Positions 30,684-47,417 of a stretch of 64,000 nucleotides of DNA are shown here, one piece after another (within the stretch, counting starts at the first letter, position 1; the number at the start of each line of letters is the position of its first letter). The stretch lies in contig OX439129.1 in assembly GCA_949318235.1 (NCBI GenBank), forward strand, positions 30,689,243-30,753,242. The letters are read 5' to 3'. The notes below the pieces were generated by a model. The model saw only the letters and a program-made list of their open reading frames with translations. It was not told the DNA's origin and ran no database searches. Source of the DNA: Ecdyonurus torrentis (taxonomy: Eukaryota > Arthropoda > Insecta > Ephemeroptera > Heptageniidae). The translations under genes were made by a program, and so were the position numbers.

Positions 30684-31290
30684 GTATTGCTATACCATGA
30701 GGAAATCTATCAATCAATCAATAGTAATTTATTGGAACAATCGCTACAACAACACTTTACCCCTGTACCCCCGTATCAATTCAGTACCAGGAGAGAAAGA
30801 GAGAGATAGTGCAATTGATATTTTCAATGGATTCTCATTTATTTTGAGCAATTGCAATGATAGAAATATTGAATATGCTTTGGTGTTAAAAGCGATCCCA
30901 TGATGAGATACACAATACTTACCCCCCTGGAGTTCAAAGCCATGGCTAAGACCTCACATATCCTTCCCTCCGCCCCCGGCTTTCAGCTCTTTGATTAAAA
31001 ACTTAACAATAGTAAGTTGAACCTATATAGTTGAGGTGAGATACAAGAATATACAAAAGAAAAAAATCAGTTCCACATAATAACATATTTTATTTCTTTT
31101 TTCGTCTATATATTTTATTTTACGTTGTTCAATAAAAGAAAAATATTTCTTTTTTTTAGCGTGTGCAATAGATTTTATATTATATATACAAGAAAATAGA
31201 TCTTTGTCTTTGAAATGTTGTTTCCTTATTCGCAGTTTCAAATACGTTACGTTTTAAAAAAATAAAAATATATTGATTTTTTTCTCTCCA

Positions 31291-31413
<123 letters not shown>

Positions 31414-32714
31414 CTTCCTCATTTTTCGTAAAATGTTATTCTATTTTTGTTATACTTCTCAATATTTTTCTGTTCGCTTCTATCACTCATCCAGTCAAAC
31501 AGAAATTATATGATTTTTTTTTTATTTTTTTATTTTTTTTTGTAACCAAAAAAAAAAGTCAAACTTTGAATGTGACATTATAAAAACATGTAGAATATTA
31601 AAATATGAATGTCACTATACGGTTATGTATATAATATATAAATTACTGAATAATTAACTTTCCTGACTATACATTTTATAATGTAAATGTATAGAAACTC
31701 TGAATATAAAATTGTACTTTATTGCCTTGTGCACACTACGTATATACATATGGAGCAATGTGTTGATTAAAGTTGCCATGTCAGTATTATGTCGGACAAT
31801 ATTGCATAACATACAAAAATGTATTACCATAAGGCAATACAGAGTAAGATTTCATACCTTTACAGTTCAAAGTACAAACACACACACTCTGTATATTATA
31901 ATATAATTTGCATTTCACAAAAAGTGATACATAATTAAGTGCATACTATAGCATGGATGAACGAAGCAGTTTTAAAGAAGTAGCTGTACATACAAACAAA
32001 ATATATAAATATCTGACATTTTTTAAGTAATATTTTTTTTTTTACGTATGGATCTGTTTATATAAACTTTTTGACTTCCTCCATAATAATTTTATTGCTT
32101 TTTCCCATAAACTTGAAATGCATTAATTTTTTTTTCTATATAAACAGAATAGATTTATTATATAAATAACAAGCGCAGGTACTTTTAATAAATTTACATT
32201 TTAACTCTTTAAGTTTTAAAAACTTAAATTTCTAAATATAAATTTTTAGTACTATATAAAACATAAGTGCATAAAACGTCGAATAAATTATCACAATTTT
32301 ATTACAATTTAAAAATAGTTTTTTTTATACATAATATTATGTATTATAACGTAAATGAATATAAGATTATATTCAAGATATTTGACTTTTGTCTGTTCTC
32401 TTTTCAATGTTTAAACAGGTTAGTGTAAATTTAAATAGAGGAAATGGGGGTGCTGTTATATATTAAATTGAGAGGGATAAATTGGTGAATGCGCAATTGA
32501 ACATCTGATTTTCTCATATATACTCTTGATCTTATCTAAAGTGTGAAGTGAAATTTGAATATTTCAGACTCAAACGTAATGCAAAACGTTTAAACTTCTT
32601 CTTTTTTTTTTTTTTTATAGTGGGAGACTTCTTTTATATAAGTCACGTTGGTGTATATACGTGTAATTCGTTTCGAGAAAATGTTTGTTCAAATAAAATA
32701 TTTAATTTATTTAA

Positions 32715-33032
32715 AGGAACCGTCTAGACCATGCAACATGCCTTTTTATTTTATTAAACACAAAAAGGGATTTTCAAAAATACAATTATTTTGTCCAAGA
32801 ACCTTATAAATTTGACGCCCTAAACGTATAATCAAAATTTCAGCTTATGCAACCCCGCACAACTTTTTCTATTGAATGTGAATAATCCTATGACGTCAGA
32901 AATGTTCAAAATTTGTGCATTTGCCTATTTTACAACTTTTTCACACTCTCTTGCGGGGTTACATTTGAGTAATAGTAGTAATGAATTTGCTTATGTTTGT
33001 ATAGGGCATGTTGTCAGGTCTGGACGGTCACT
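32715..33032. mobile_element. MITE with TTAA target duplication
   Basis: A 318-bp element flanked by TTAA (32711-32714 and 33033-33036). The terminal repeats extend about 32 bp with some mismatches: AGGAACCGTCTAGACC on the left, AGTGACCGTCCAGACC as the complement of the right end, both continuing to CAACATGCC. A further inner inverted pair surrounds CCCCGC (near 32853 and 32954). A TGACGTCA sits near the centre (32891-32898). No coding capacity. The AG ends and TTAA duplication resemble the element at 55196, so both may depend on the same type of transposase. Confidence 0.75.
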
Positions 33033-33625
33033 TTAAGAAGAGTTCAAAACAAAAGATCTATATTAATTTTTGAAGTGTATCTTGCGATATCTAGATGTTT
33101 ATGGAAAAGAATGTGTGTGAGAACATGCTTTTTGATGCTTCATTATATACCATGTAATAAAGTAAGACGTTTTTCATGTTACATTTAATACTTCATCAAC
33201 CGATTGCCTTACTTATTAAAATAATGTATTTTTTATTTTTTTTAACTCTCACCCAAAGAATTTATTTAAAATCACCATATATTACTAATAAATAATAAAT
33301 AAATATTAAATGATATTTAAATAAAACATTAATATTTAAATAAATTTTAAATAATACATTTTCTTGTTATCATAATTGGTTATACATAAAAGATTATGTA
33401 AAATTTTACCCCGCATATCATAATATTTTACTGCGTTCTTTGATATTGCTTGGGGTAAACCAAAAAAAAAAAAAAAAAAAAAAGGGTGAATGAGCATCAG
33501 TGTGGTTGTGTGTGTTTTATATGAGAAATTGAAGCGGTCGGTACCTTTGAAAATTTCCCGCCTTAGGCACGGTCTCATTAAGGTTATGAATGATGTACTA
33601 TATAAGTCTTGTTTTAATGGAGTAG

Positions 33626-33667
<42 letters not shown>

Positions 33668-33780
33668 ACTCTCTCTCTACTCTAGAGGGTATATTTGTAG
33701 AAAAGAGACTAAAATATATAATACTAAAGTGTATATAGCTTTTAGAGAGATAGAAGAAAAGGTATACGTAAGTAAATGTG

Positions 33781-33859
<79 letters not shown>

Positions 33860-34001
33860 GTGTGTGTGTGTTTACATTTCTCCAAGCTCATATCTCGCAG
33901 ATAATCCCTTACGGGCGTGCAAAGACTTTAAAAACCTCAGTAAGGATTAAATACCTCACTTGCACCTAAAGTCCAATCTACTCTTACCCTCCTACATCAT
34001 C

Positions 34002-34116
<115 letters not shown>

Positions 34117-34381
34117 CACTATATATATACTATCTTTACGTTTAAAATTATTTTTATCTACACATCAAATTTCAAAATTTTACTCACGTAAAACCTGTTC
34201 AATTTTAATACCTTGCTAATCTCTTTAATCATAATTAAAGATATCCTATGTTATAAAATATTTTTTTATATAACTGTAACATTTTTATAACATTCAAAGT
34301 TAAAAAGTATTATATAATTAATTTTCTCAAAGTTAATATCAAAATACTTAAAATAAGATAGGTATTACAAGAATGCAATCA

Positions 34382-34427
<46 letters not shown>

Positions 34428-35066
34428 GTTTAAAGTATTTTAACTTTAATTAAAATTTTATTTATTCACAAAAGACAATTAAGCAAAGAATTTTAATAAA
34501 TATTACGGTAATTAAATTAAAAAAGTATTAAATAAATTATAACATGAAAGAATTTTAAACAAAAATCAAATAAAAATGTTAATGAAATGTTTTATATCTT
34601 AATTTGTCAAAGTATTTTATTACGTATAACATGAGAATAAATTTTATACCTTTTCTGGACACTTTTTTTTTTATCTTTTCTCAAGAGTGTAAACAAATTA
34701 AGAATACCTATTTATCTTTGAGGTCCAGTTTATTGTGTTGTTTGTTTGTTTGCTTGTGGTGCAACAAATAATGATCACTATGTGTGGTGGCAGGCATGAG
34801 ATGTAGTGTGTAAGATTGAGGATAACAAACTACATAATACAGGGAGGTTTTTCTATATACGTATATATAACGCCCAACGCCTGCTTTAAGGCAGTTTGGT
34901 GAACCACTCTATATTCTCACACACACGGTGGTGGTAACATAGACAAGGGCTTTGAAGAAAAAAAATATATAAAGTAAACCAAATCGTAATTTACGTTCCT
35001 CATTCTTTTTTACCTTTATATAAAAGAAAAAGAAAATATATTATATAACTTTAGTATACACATATA

Positions 35067-35068
<2 letters not shown>

Positions 35069-35119
<51 letters not shown>

Positions 35120-35269
35120 GTTGAGAAACTTAAAAGATAAGAATATAATAATAATAACAATAAAATGTAAAGAATAATAAAGGAGACAGAATAAGAGTGC
35201 GAGAGGAAAAAGGCAAAAGTTTTAGCTAGTGGCAATTCCATGGTGTCAAATTAGCATAGTAAAGTTTAG

Positions 35270-35326
<57 letters not shown>
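35069..35326 (+). repeat. Paired (GA)n tracts
   Basis: Two GA runs (35069-35115 and 35276-35326) 160 bp apart in the same orientation, separated by non-repetitive purine-rich sequence. Confidence 0.94.
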
Positions 35327-35329
<3 letters not shown>

Positions 35330-35933
35330 AATAAAGGATAAAATATAACAAGTATGGAACTCTCTCATCGTATGTAGATAAGTAACGAGAGAGTATAGAA
35401 GAGTGTGTTTGCAACTGGTAGTTAGTTTTCGTTCTTCATATTATATAATATAGAATACTCTTATCATCTGAAAATTTAAACTTTTATTTTCTCTTTCTCA
35501 TACTATACAGTATACATATAATAGTCCTTACGGCTAATTCAAATAAACAAAACTCAATTACTCTATTATTATTATTTTTTTTTTTATATTACAGAACTAA
35601 ACAAAAAGGAGAAAATAAACACTATAAAAATGTTTATTTTTCTAACCTCATATTCACGTCATAACGTATTTTTTTATGATATTTATTATTTAAATATAAT
35701 TTAGATAAAATTTAGCTCTATATATGTGTATTATTTCATATATATTAATACAGTGCACTACTTCTATCCTCCCTTTGTATTGATAAATATAATTATGATT
35801 TTTATACAATTAGGCGATTGATTGTTTTACATTTTGCAAAATATACTATTTTTTTCTATACAATTCAATAAATAGTTAAAATATTTTTATATAGAAGATT
35901 TTCTTTTCTTTTTGTTGTACAATATCGAATTCA

Positions 35934-35979
<46 letters not shown>

Positions 35980-36868
35980 AAGAAACAATATAAAAATATA
36001 CAGCTTATAAGAATAAAAAAAAAGGGAATATTGGAGGCTTGGCAATAAAAAAATTGAACATTGTTCCTTCTTAAATCCATGGGTATTTTCTATCTTTTTT
36101 TTATATATATATAATGAAACTTTTCTCCTAGTCTTGCAAAGCTTTTTTTCTTGTTCTTATTATTATTCTTTTCTTTCCAGACCAACTTTCCAGCTCCATA
36201 CTCTTGTGTAAGTCGTTATGATTTGAAGCAATACTTCTTTTCTTTTCTTTTCCTTTCTTTATACACTTGTGTAAACATAGCAACTTAACAGCCTATTCTT
36301 GTGTATATGCTTTTTGTTTTGTTATACCAATATAATAATGATGTAATGATATACGAGCAATGTTGCAATATCGTAGCAATGTTTTCTATGCCAAACTTTA
36401 AATTCCCTATACAAAAAAATTTATAACTATGGCCAATGATTTGTATTACATATGTTTTGGAAATAAATTTTAAAAAATATATTCATGATAATATTCTCGC
36501 TATAAATACTGTTTATTATCTCTAATTTTTTGGACATTGAATTTCAAAACTTTGATTATTTGATTAAATCTTTTTTTTTTTTCTTTTTTTTTTTTTTTGT
36601 TGCTATATCTATACTGTTTCAAATAGTAAAACTTTACCTCTATTTTATCGTACAAAAATGCTATATGTTTTAATATGGAGATTTGTATCTAAAAAGTAAG
36701 TTTCAATTCAAATCATTTTAATATTTTAATTATAAAAATAGTATGGTAATATACACGAAAATATACTACAGACGTTGTATATATATATATATATACATAA
36801 ACACACACACATAATATATATTATATACAAAGTCTGATTACGTTGGAAAAAAATAAGTATAGTTATAT

Positions 36869-36903
<35 letters not shown>

Positions 36904-37565
36904 ATAAAAATAGTTTTTAATATCTAGCGAGTTGAAACAAAACTTAAATAATTTATAAAATTTTCTATTTTACCTTTGTAAACATACTCTATGTTTAAAA
37001 TTATTTCGCTTCCATATATATAAACTCTACTTTTGACCCTTTAATTAACCATACAATTAAATATGCATAATATCATCAAGTTTTTACATTATAACGGTAC
37101 AAACTATATTATAACAAATAACTAGCAAAAGTTAAATTCAAATAGTAAATAATAGTTAAGTAAATAATAGAAAATTAGATAATACATTATAAAGTCTATA
37201 TTTTGCAAAATATACAAAATTATATTACCATGCTATGTTGAAAAGTAAAACAAATATTTATAATAATTTAACTTGTTATAAATAAAGAGCAACAAAACTA
37301 TATATAATATGTAATATTTACAATATATAGTTATATTATATTGAATGATAAACTTAATAATAATATAAAAACAAAAAACGCTATAACAGCACTAATTTTT
37401 TTTTAAATGAGAGTGATTCCCTAGAGATAAATTATACATTGTCAGTTTTACTATATAATATTATATTATAACAAAATTACATACATACAGTGTACGTATA
37501 TATTTAATCTTATATATATACAGTAATATAGAAAATGCTTGAAGCAATAACACACACACACACAA

Positions 37566-37568
37566 ATA

Positions 37569-37660
<92 letters not shown>
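37566..37660 (+). repeat. (TA)n microsatellite, about 95 bp
   Basis: A TA run with one irregularity near 37575, preceded by a short (CA)n. Confidence 0.95.
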
Positions 37661-37663
<3 letters not shown>

Positions 37664-38610
37664 ATACGAAATACGAATAAAGTATCTATATCTAGTTCGA
37701 TATAAGCTATCAAAGCAAACCCTCAAGCCTTCAACTCTCTTATAAGAATACTGTGTATAAGCAAGGGTTTTCACATGTGAATATATATGTGTTATATATA
37801 TATATATGATATACATTGCAATTTAGAATACATACCATCACATGATACTGGTATAGACTTTTCTCATTTCTCTACTCACACACACACTCTCTCTGTTATA
37901 CGGTCCATTAGTTTGAACAACCCTTACAGCTATTCTTGCTTCATCTCACATCATCATCATCAAATACTTTCTCTCTTTCTCTTTTTTTTTATTTCTCTCT
38001 TTCTCTCTCAACCCCTTTAAAACACAGCAGACTCCACCCTTTCCATGTATGTTCTATAACACCCCCGTATGGTTGTCTCTCATGCATACTAACAATATTA
38101 CTTGCGACATGACCACACCATATATATATATAAACTATATATGTGTGAAATTCCCAATGGAAATACAAATAATAATGGTTTATAATATAATAATAATAAA
38201 AAAAAAACAATAACAAAATATATATATATAAAAATAAACACAAATATTTTTCTATATTCTGTTTCAATAAAAAAATAATAATAAACACTAAAAATTTGTG
38301 CAAAAACAATATATAGTTTGTATTGTACTGTATATTTATACACAATAAAAACATGGGTGCCATTTAAAATGTTTTTTTCTTTTCTATTAGGTTTTTTTGT
38401 TGCTCCAAAAATATAAAAAATTGAAATTGAAGAAAAAAAAATCTATATATAAATAGAATCTAAAGCAAATGTTAGACTTATTTAGTTTTATTGAAAGTTT
38501 ACATTATATTTTTATATTGTACATAGAGGAAGTGAAATAAAATTTTATAGTATACAATTTTCTGTAATAAGAGGAAATATTACATTATAGTGCACAACAA
38601 AAACAATAAC

Positions 38611-38650
<40 letters not shown>

Positions 38651-39254
38651 GGAGAGGGAGAGAGAGAGATCACATTACGTATAATAACACAATTATTATT
38701 ATATATATAGTTCTATGCCTTGTTATTCTTACAGAGTAAAATATGTAATCAAATTATTTATCTTTGTGTTACGAATATAATTAGAATACACTATATAGCA
38801 TTGTCGATTCAATTATGATGTTATAATACTGTATTATTCATAATATAACATTATGGTATGAGCATATCACAATATAAAAAAAATGTTTATTTAGTTATTT
38901 CATTCATTTAATTATATTATGTTTGTAGTATTAAAAATAGCTACATATTATATAGAATCAAGTTTAATATTGCTATTATGTAATATAGTAATTTAATTAA
39001 TATCAAATTACGTTCTCTATATATAATTACGTTTTTTTTTTTTTTTTTTTTGTATCATACCTTCTGAACTTGTTTTTCATGTGGGAAGTAAAAATTTAAC
39101 ACAATTTACACTAATATCATTATGTACTCAATTTATTACAGAGATATGAAATTTGAACCTTAAAGCAATATCAATAATATTTAGAAAAAATATTAACTTT
39201 AACTTCACATCAAAATGCCACAAGCAATAATAATATGAACATATATTCACGTGT

Positions 39255-39259
<5 letters not shown>

Positions 39260-39329
<70 letters not shown>
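39260..39329 (+). repeat. (TA)n microsatellite, 70 bp
   Basis: A TA run followed by two degenerate TATAGATTA units. Confidence 0.95.
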
Positions 39330-39331
<2 letters not shown>

Positions 39332-41712
39332 TTATATATATATAGATTATATGATTATATGTAGGATATGAGAACCTAATGTAATTTTTATGTAACATTA
39401 ACTCTAATTCTTACGACGCACTCGTGAAAGGCGTATGTAAGCACCTACGTTAAAAGTTATTATAAGCCTGTAGTGCATACATCACATTATAAAACCAGAA
39501 TCAGTATTATATACACTTGGACTTGGAAACCTCTATAAGATATACATGTATATATAATATAAACTCTAAAATGTGACCAAAAAAAAAAAATGTATGTTAA
39601 TTACCAGATTGAATGTTTATTAGATAGTTACTTCAGTAAACTTAAAAAATTTATGTGTAGTGAAACGTAAAACTACGCTGTATATATGTTTATATGTTGT
39701 AATGCACATGTGTATTACTAGATTTACTAGGTTATACAATATGTAGAGAAAGTACACGTGCCGTTATCTGTTATGTAAAATACTTACGAGTCAAACTTGT
39801 ACATAATATAGTCATTCAAAACCAGTGAGGTGTGGTCCTCATTTCAAATTCTCATCTTTTTTTTTTTTTTTGTCCAAAATGTCACAACGCCTTTTATCCA
39901 TGTTATCTAACAACTAAAAAAAGAAAAATGTGTGACATTTTGTTTTGTTTTTTTCTTTATCTTATATTCAAATTGACATTAATCGAAGATATCTAATTTG
40001 AATAATATAAAAAGCTTCATACAATAAAAAAAAAATTTGAACCATGTTAAAAGGTTATCTTTATAATATAAAATTTATCATTTCCTTTTTTATCTACAAT
40101 TTTTTTATTTTTTTTAAATTTCTTTATTCTTTTCGATTTCTCCCCTTACTGAAAGATTTTATAGTTTAAGACATTTCCTTGCAAAGTAGTCATGCAGAAA
40201 ATTTGCTTGAGAGGGAAGTTAGGCTATAGCTTTAAAATTACTTCTCTCGTAACTATATAAAGGATATAAACAATTAAAACTTATTCTATAGAATATAAAC
40301 TTTTAGTAAGATAACACATGCACTTATCTATATATGATTTTTATTGAAGAAGTTTTACCTTTAAATTATCTGAATTATCAAATTTAAAGAAAGAAAAAAC
40401 AAAATTAATACAATTTTTTTAAATATAAAATTTAATGCATAATATAGGATGAGCACAAAAATATTTTCAAGTCAAAATGTAAAATACAATCTCATTTACA
40501 TATACGTACGATTTAACTTTATGCATTAATTAAAATTTAATTAATAATAATGATTATTATAAACATAAAACGTCATTACATCGTTCCCAAAACTCGTATG
40601 ATAAAAGAATGTCGCAAAATTAGGGTATTGCTTGATGCTAAATACGACTCAGGGCTGCTACAAGTATAATAATATAAGAGCGTGGTGGACTCTATTTTGG
40701 TCGTTTCTTTGGCTAAATCAACTTTTAAACTTCTATTTCTCTATTTTGTTTGCTGTATAGAAACTTTTTAAATCCTCAAGTCTTTGTTTTACTTTGTCTT
40801 ACCGTCATATGTAGTATGTATACGTCATGAAGTGACGTATTCGTAAATACGACGTAATTATATAACTAATTATACAGGTAAATTTAGATAATACATTATT
40901 TATGACTTTTTGATCACGTGATCTATGTATTGTTACTATAATATTTAGGTGAAGACATATTTAAACTTATTGACATTATTTTCTTAAATTAGTTTATACA
41001 CTCTACTTCGCTATACCGCATATATATATAAAGATATAAAAACATGTTCTTGAAAAAGTGGTTGAAATTTATATGAGTTACCCACAAAATAATTGTGACT
41101 CTTTTATTTTGTATATATAAAGTGTGTAAAAACAAATGAAATGAAGGCTTCATTAATTTAAATTTAAGCACCCTTTTTTCTTCACTTTGCATGCATAGTG
41201 ACCACACACACACACACACACAGACATATACGCACCACTTACATATTCATTAACGTGGCAAGTTGATTCGTATTATTTAAATACCCTCATACAGAAAAAC
41301 TCTAAAAACTTTTAACTTGTGCTGCTATGTGACATATCATGCCTTATTATGGTTCTCAAGTATGGGTATTTATTTTAATTTAAATATAGGTTGTAGCCTT
41401 GAGTATTATATAGTCGTGAAACTTAAATTATGCTCCCTCATAAATATATTTTGTATTTACTCTTCTTTTTTTTTTTTTATAAACGTTCATACTTACATAA
41501 TAGTATAAAACATAAGTATTTTTATAAACCAAATTACAGTATATAATTTACTTTATTACGATGCATTTTTAATACATAAACAAAAGAGATGGATATGTTT
41601 AAATTTTATATTTAAAAGTTCTAAAAAATTACACGTTGAAGCCATATGATTTAAAAAAGTGTTTATTAAAATTGTTTTTAAGGATGGTATTCCTTTTTTC
41701 GTGTACATTGCG

Positions 41713-41715
<3 letters not shown>

Positions 41716-41751
<36 letters not shown>
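41716..41751 (+). repeat. Poly-A tract, 36 bp
   Basis: The longest homopolymer in the window. Comparable poly-T tracts lie at 25994-26021, 36871-36900, 51128-51156 and 53106-53130. None has a recognisable retrotransposon body beside it. Confidence 0.95.
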
Positions 41752-41752
<1 letters not shown>

Positions 41753-44372
41753 GTGAGTTTTAGTTATTATCACCATGTTTGAAGGATAGACACCATCGTG
41801 CATTAGTTTGCTTTTTATGAGGTGTAAATTGTTAGTATATCTGCCGACACAACAACTGTGGTGGAAAAAAAAAAAAAAAACTTGAGCACTTAGAAATCAC
41901 ATGTTCATTAAATAATATTATCTCAGAACTATTTTATAAAATTAAAAGACTACGCGTATGTTTAAATTTAAATTAAGTCAACAATTTTGTATAGATATTT
42001 TAATATTAAATAACCTCTCAATTCTTTACCTTATTAAATTGATTTTATGTCTAAAATTTTGTTTATTTTATACTATACCATAAAAACAAGTAGTTATATA
42101 TGCATATTATATGTATATAATAATATATAAGAATGAATAAGTAATCTATATTTAATTTATTTTGTGTATAATATAGATTATGTAAGATTAATATACTCAG
42201 AGAGTGTTTTATACTATACCCTATGTTATGCTATATAGGAAATGAATTTAAAATATTTTAAGCCAAAAGGATTTTATAATACAGAGAGTATTATATATTA
42301 GTAAAAAGTTTAATATATAATAAGAAAAATAAAATAGGGGAGAACATGACATTTTAAGTTCCTTTAAAAATGTTTTTACAAATATAAATTAAATATAATA
42401 AAAAAAAATGTATAATAAATTTTATTTTAAATAGAAATAAGCTTTAAAGAATATCTTTATATAAGTTTATAAAATATTGATGTACCGTAATCGTGTTACT
42501 GAAAAGTATTAAAATGAAATATTAAGTGTTTGAAAGCAATTTGAATTTAAAAAAAAAATTACCGTCGTGAGTAAATAAACAACGTGTATAATTTTTTTTC
42601 TTTTCATTTTAGTTTTTAAAGAAATGTATTTAAATATATATAATATAAAAAAAACAGTTATTATTCTTAAATCATGATGCAGCAATTATTTATTGGTTCA
42701 TATATTTCAGATTACAGCAATCCAATAATTGAACTTTTTGTTTATATAATATTTATCTTTTAAAGAATTTTGATTATCATGTTCTTAAAAAAAATGTATG
42801 ATTTAGCTGTAAAACCTCGGACAACGTAAGAAAAAAAATCTAACTCTTACAAGGTATTATCAGATTCTTATAATGCAATAATAATTAAGCGTATAGATCA
42901 TTAATTTTATCCATTTCTTTCGTATTTTATTAATTATAAAATTGGATTATAAATTATTTTAATATCATTAATAATAGTTGAGAATGAAGAAGAATATACT
43001 ATATAAAATCAAATTATAAAAAAAATCTCTTTTAAATGAAATTATATAAATAAAAAAGGGCTCATTATAAAATTCCAAATGATTGTTATATATTATATTC
43101 AAGTTAAAATTTTACCTTATACAATTGCTATATTACATTGCATATTTGTGTTACATTATAGATATGTCAAGTTGGAACCCTTGTCAAATTGCTATCATCC
43201 CTTAACAAAACTATTGCATGTTAGTTTTACACCCTTATATACCAAAGCCCGTAGGCAGATGACAGACAAGCCTCTATGATAACTGCATACACAAGAGGAT
43301 CTAATGTTGAAACCAAAATAATATACAAAACGTGATCTCAAATTTATTCTAAGCACTGTTTTGTAATTTTTTTTCTTTGTATATATATTACGCTTGTTAT
43401 TCTTATGCGGGATTCAAAATTGTACTGAAAATAAATTTCTTTCCTTTTTTTTTTTTTTGTTAAGGTTAAAAATTAGACTAAGAAGCTTTATGCTGCAGAT
43501 TAATAAATTCCTAATAAAGGTGCAAGATAGCGTAAAATTAACTTCTCTCTCTCTCTCTCTCTCTTGTGGTGCTCTCTCAATACCCTAAAGATGCAACCCA
43601 AATCATTAAAAGTTTGGGATCTCGGAAATTACATTTTATTCCTTAATGGTAAAATGTATTAAATTGCAAATTTTTGGATGAACATTTTTGCATTTTATTT
43701 TAATTAAAAATTTTCAAGTTAATAGTAAATTCTTTACATAATAAAACGAAATAAAATTAGTCGTATAATACGAATATCACGACAGTAAACAAAATCAATT
43801 AATTGTTTTATTTTTATGCTGTGGTATTTTCACTGGCTATAGTGTAACTAAATTTATAGTTTATATAATTAAAAAAAAAAAAAAAAAAAAAAATTATTCC
43901 ACATGTTTAAATAACAAATTATTGCTTTACTATACGTACCCTCTTTTGTGTAATATATAGCATTTTAGAAAATAGTGTACTCTATGAATAAATAAATATA
44001 AATGGTGACAGTAATTTAACTAATTGTATTATACTACATAATAATTTACATATACAACACAAATTTATTTAACGCTTTATAAAATAAATAAATAAAAAAT
44101 GTATATAAATTGCTATACTATACTATACTTCTATAGTGTTGGATATGCTCCAGCCGTTTGTATTTGTCAAAACATTAATATTGTTATTATTAAAAAAAAA
44201 AGTAATAATAAAAGCACAAACAAGAGGAATAAATATATCAAAGTATTTTTTATCATAAATCATAAAAAGTTTTATTGTGAAAAAATTTCCAATACGAGAA
44301 AAATATATTTATTTTCTGTTTCCTTTTCACTCTATTTTTAGGGAAAAAAATCCTGGTAGTATAATAAATTTT

Positions 44373-44403
<31 letters not shown>

Positions 44404-44663
44404 TCGCTAGAAGAGTTCATAAATTAGAAGTCTTTTGTAAATCAGAGAGGATACACATTGTCACACCTTGAAAGGTGTTGCAGCTTCTTTTTATTACTAT
44501 TATTATTTTTTTTTTAATGTAAGATTCAAGGGTAGATACAAAGGCCTCAAAGACACGAGTTCCTGGGTGGTAGAAAAGAAAATACAATGACCTGTTCTGT
44601 CGTATCATTTTATTATATCATTTTCTAAGACACTTGAGATATATCATATATATTTTTCACCCT

Positions 44664-46726
<2,063 letters not shown>

Positions 46727-47323
46727 ATATATATATAAAAGAACTATAATATAAAAAAATTATTTTTATAGCTATTAACTGCACTTAATATATTAAATTG
46801 GTGCTTATGTACAACAAAGCACCGGCAAATATAATATAAAAATTAACATGAAATTATTTTTTTTTAAGTGGAAAGGCGTAGTTTTTATTATCTGATTTAT
46901 GCATCGTTAAGTATTCTAATTTTGGCACAGTAAGTTAAAAATAACGTTCATTATACATATAGTATACTTCTTCTTCTTCTTTTTTTTTTTTTTCCAAAAC
47001 TGCACTCTCTGAGGGGTGATAAAGTAATATAAAGATGCCTTACGGAATAAAAACTGATGCCAAATTTCAAATAAATACTATTTTATATATATATGAGAGC
47101 AAAATATTATATGGCTTTTACTTTTATTTAAGTATTTATTTATAACGTTAATTTCATATATATAGCAATATACCAGTGACATAGTGATTTTAATAACATA
47201 CAGTATATGATATCATGTGATAATACTGGTAAATGTGTGACAGAAAAGCGACCAAATCTCAAGAGAGCCATAGAACTCGACCAAGCGAGTGAAAACTACA
47301 CGAGCAATATAATAGCAAACTTT

Positions 47324-47324
<1 letters not shown>

Positions 47325-47414
<90 letters not shown>
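47325..47414 (+). repeat. (GA)n microsatellite, 90 bp
   Basis: The last long dinucleotide tract before a roughly 9-kb stretch without any. Confidence 0.96.
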
Positions 47415-47417
<3 letters not shown>

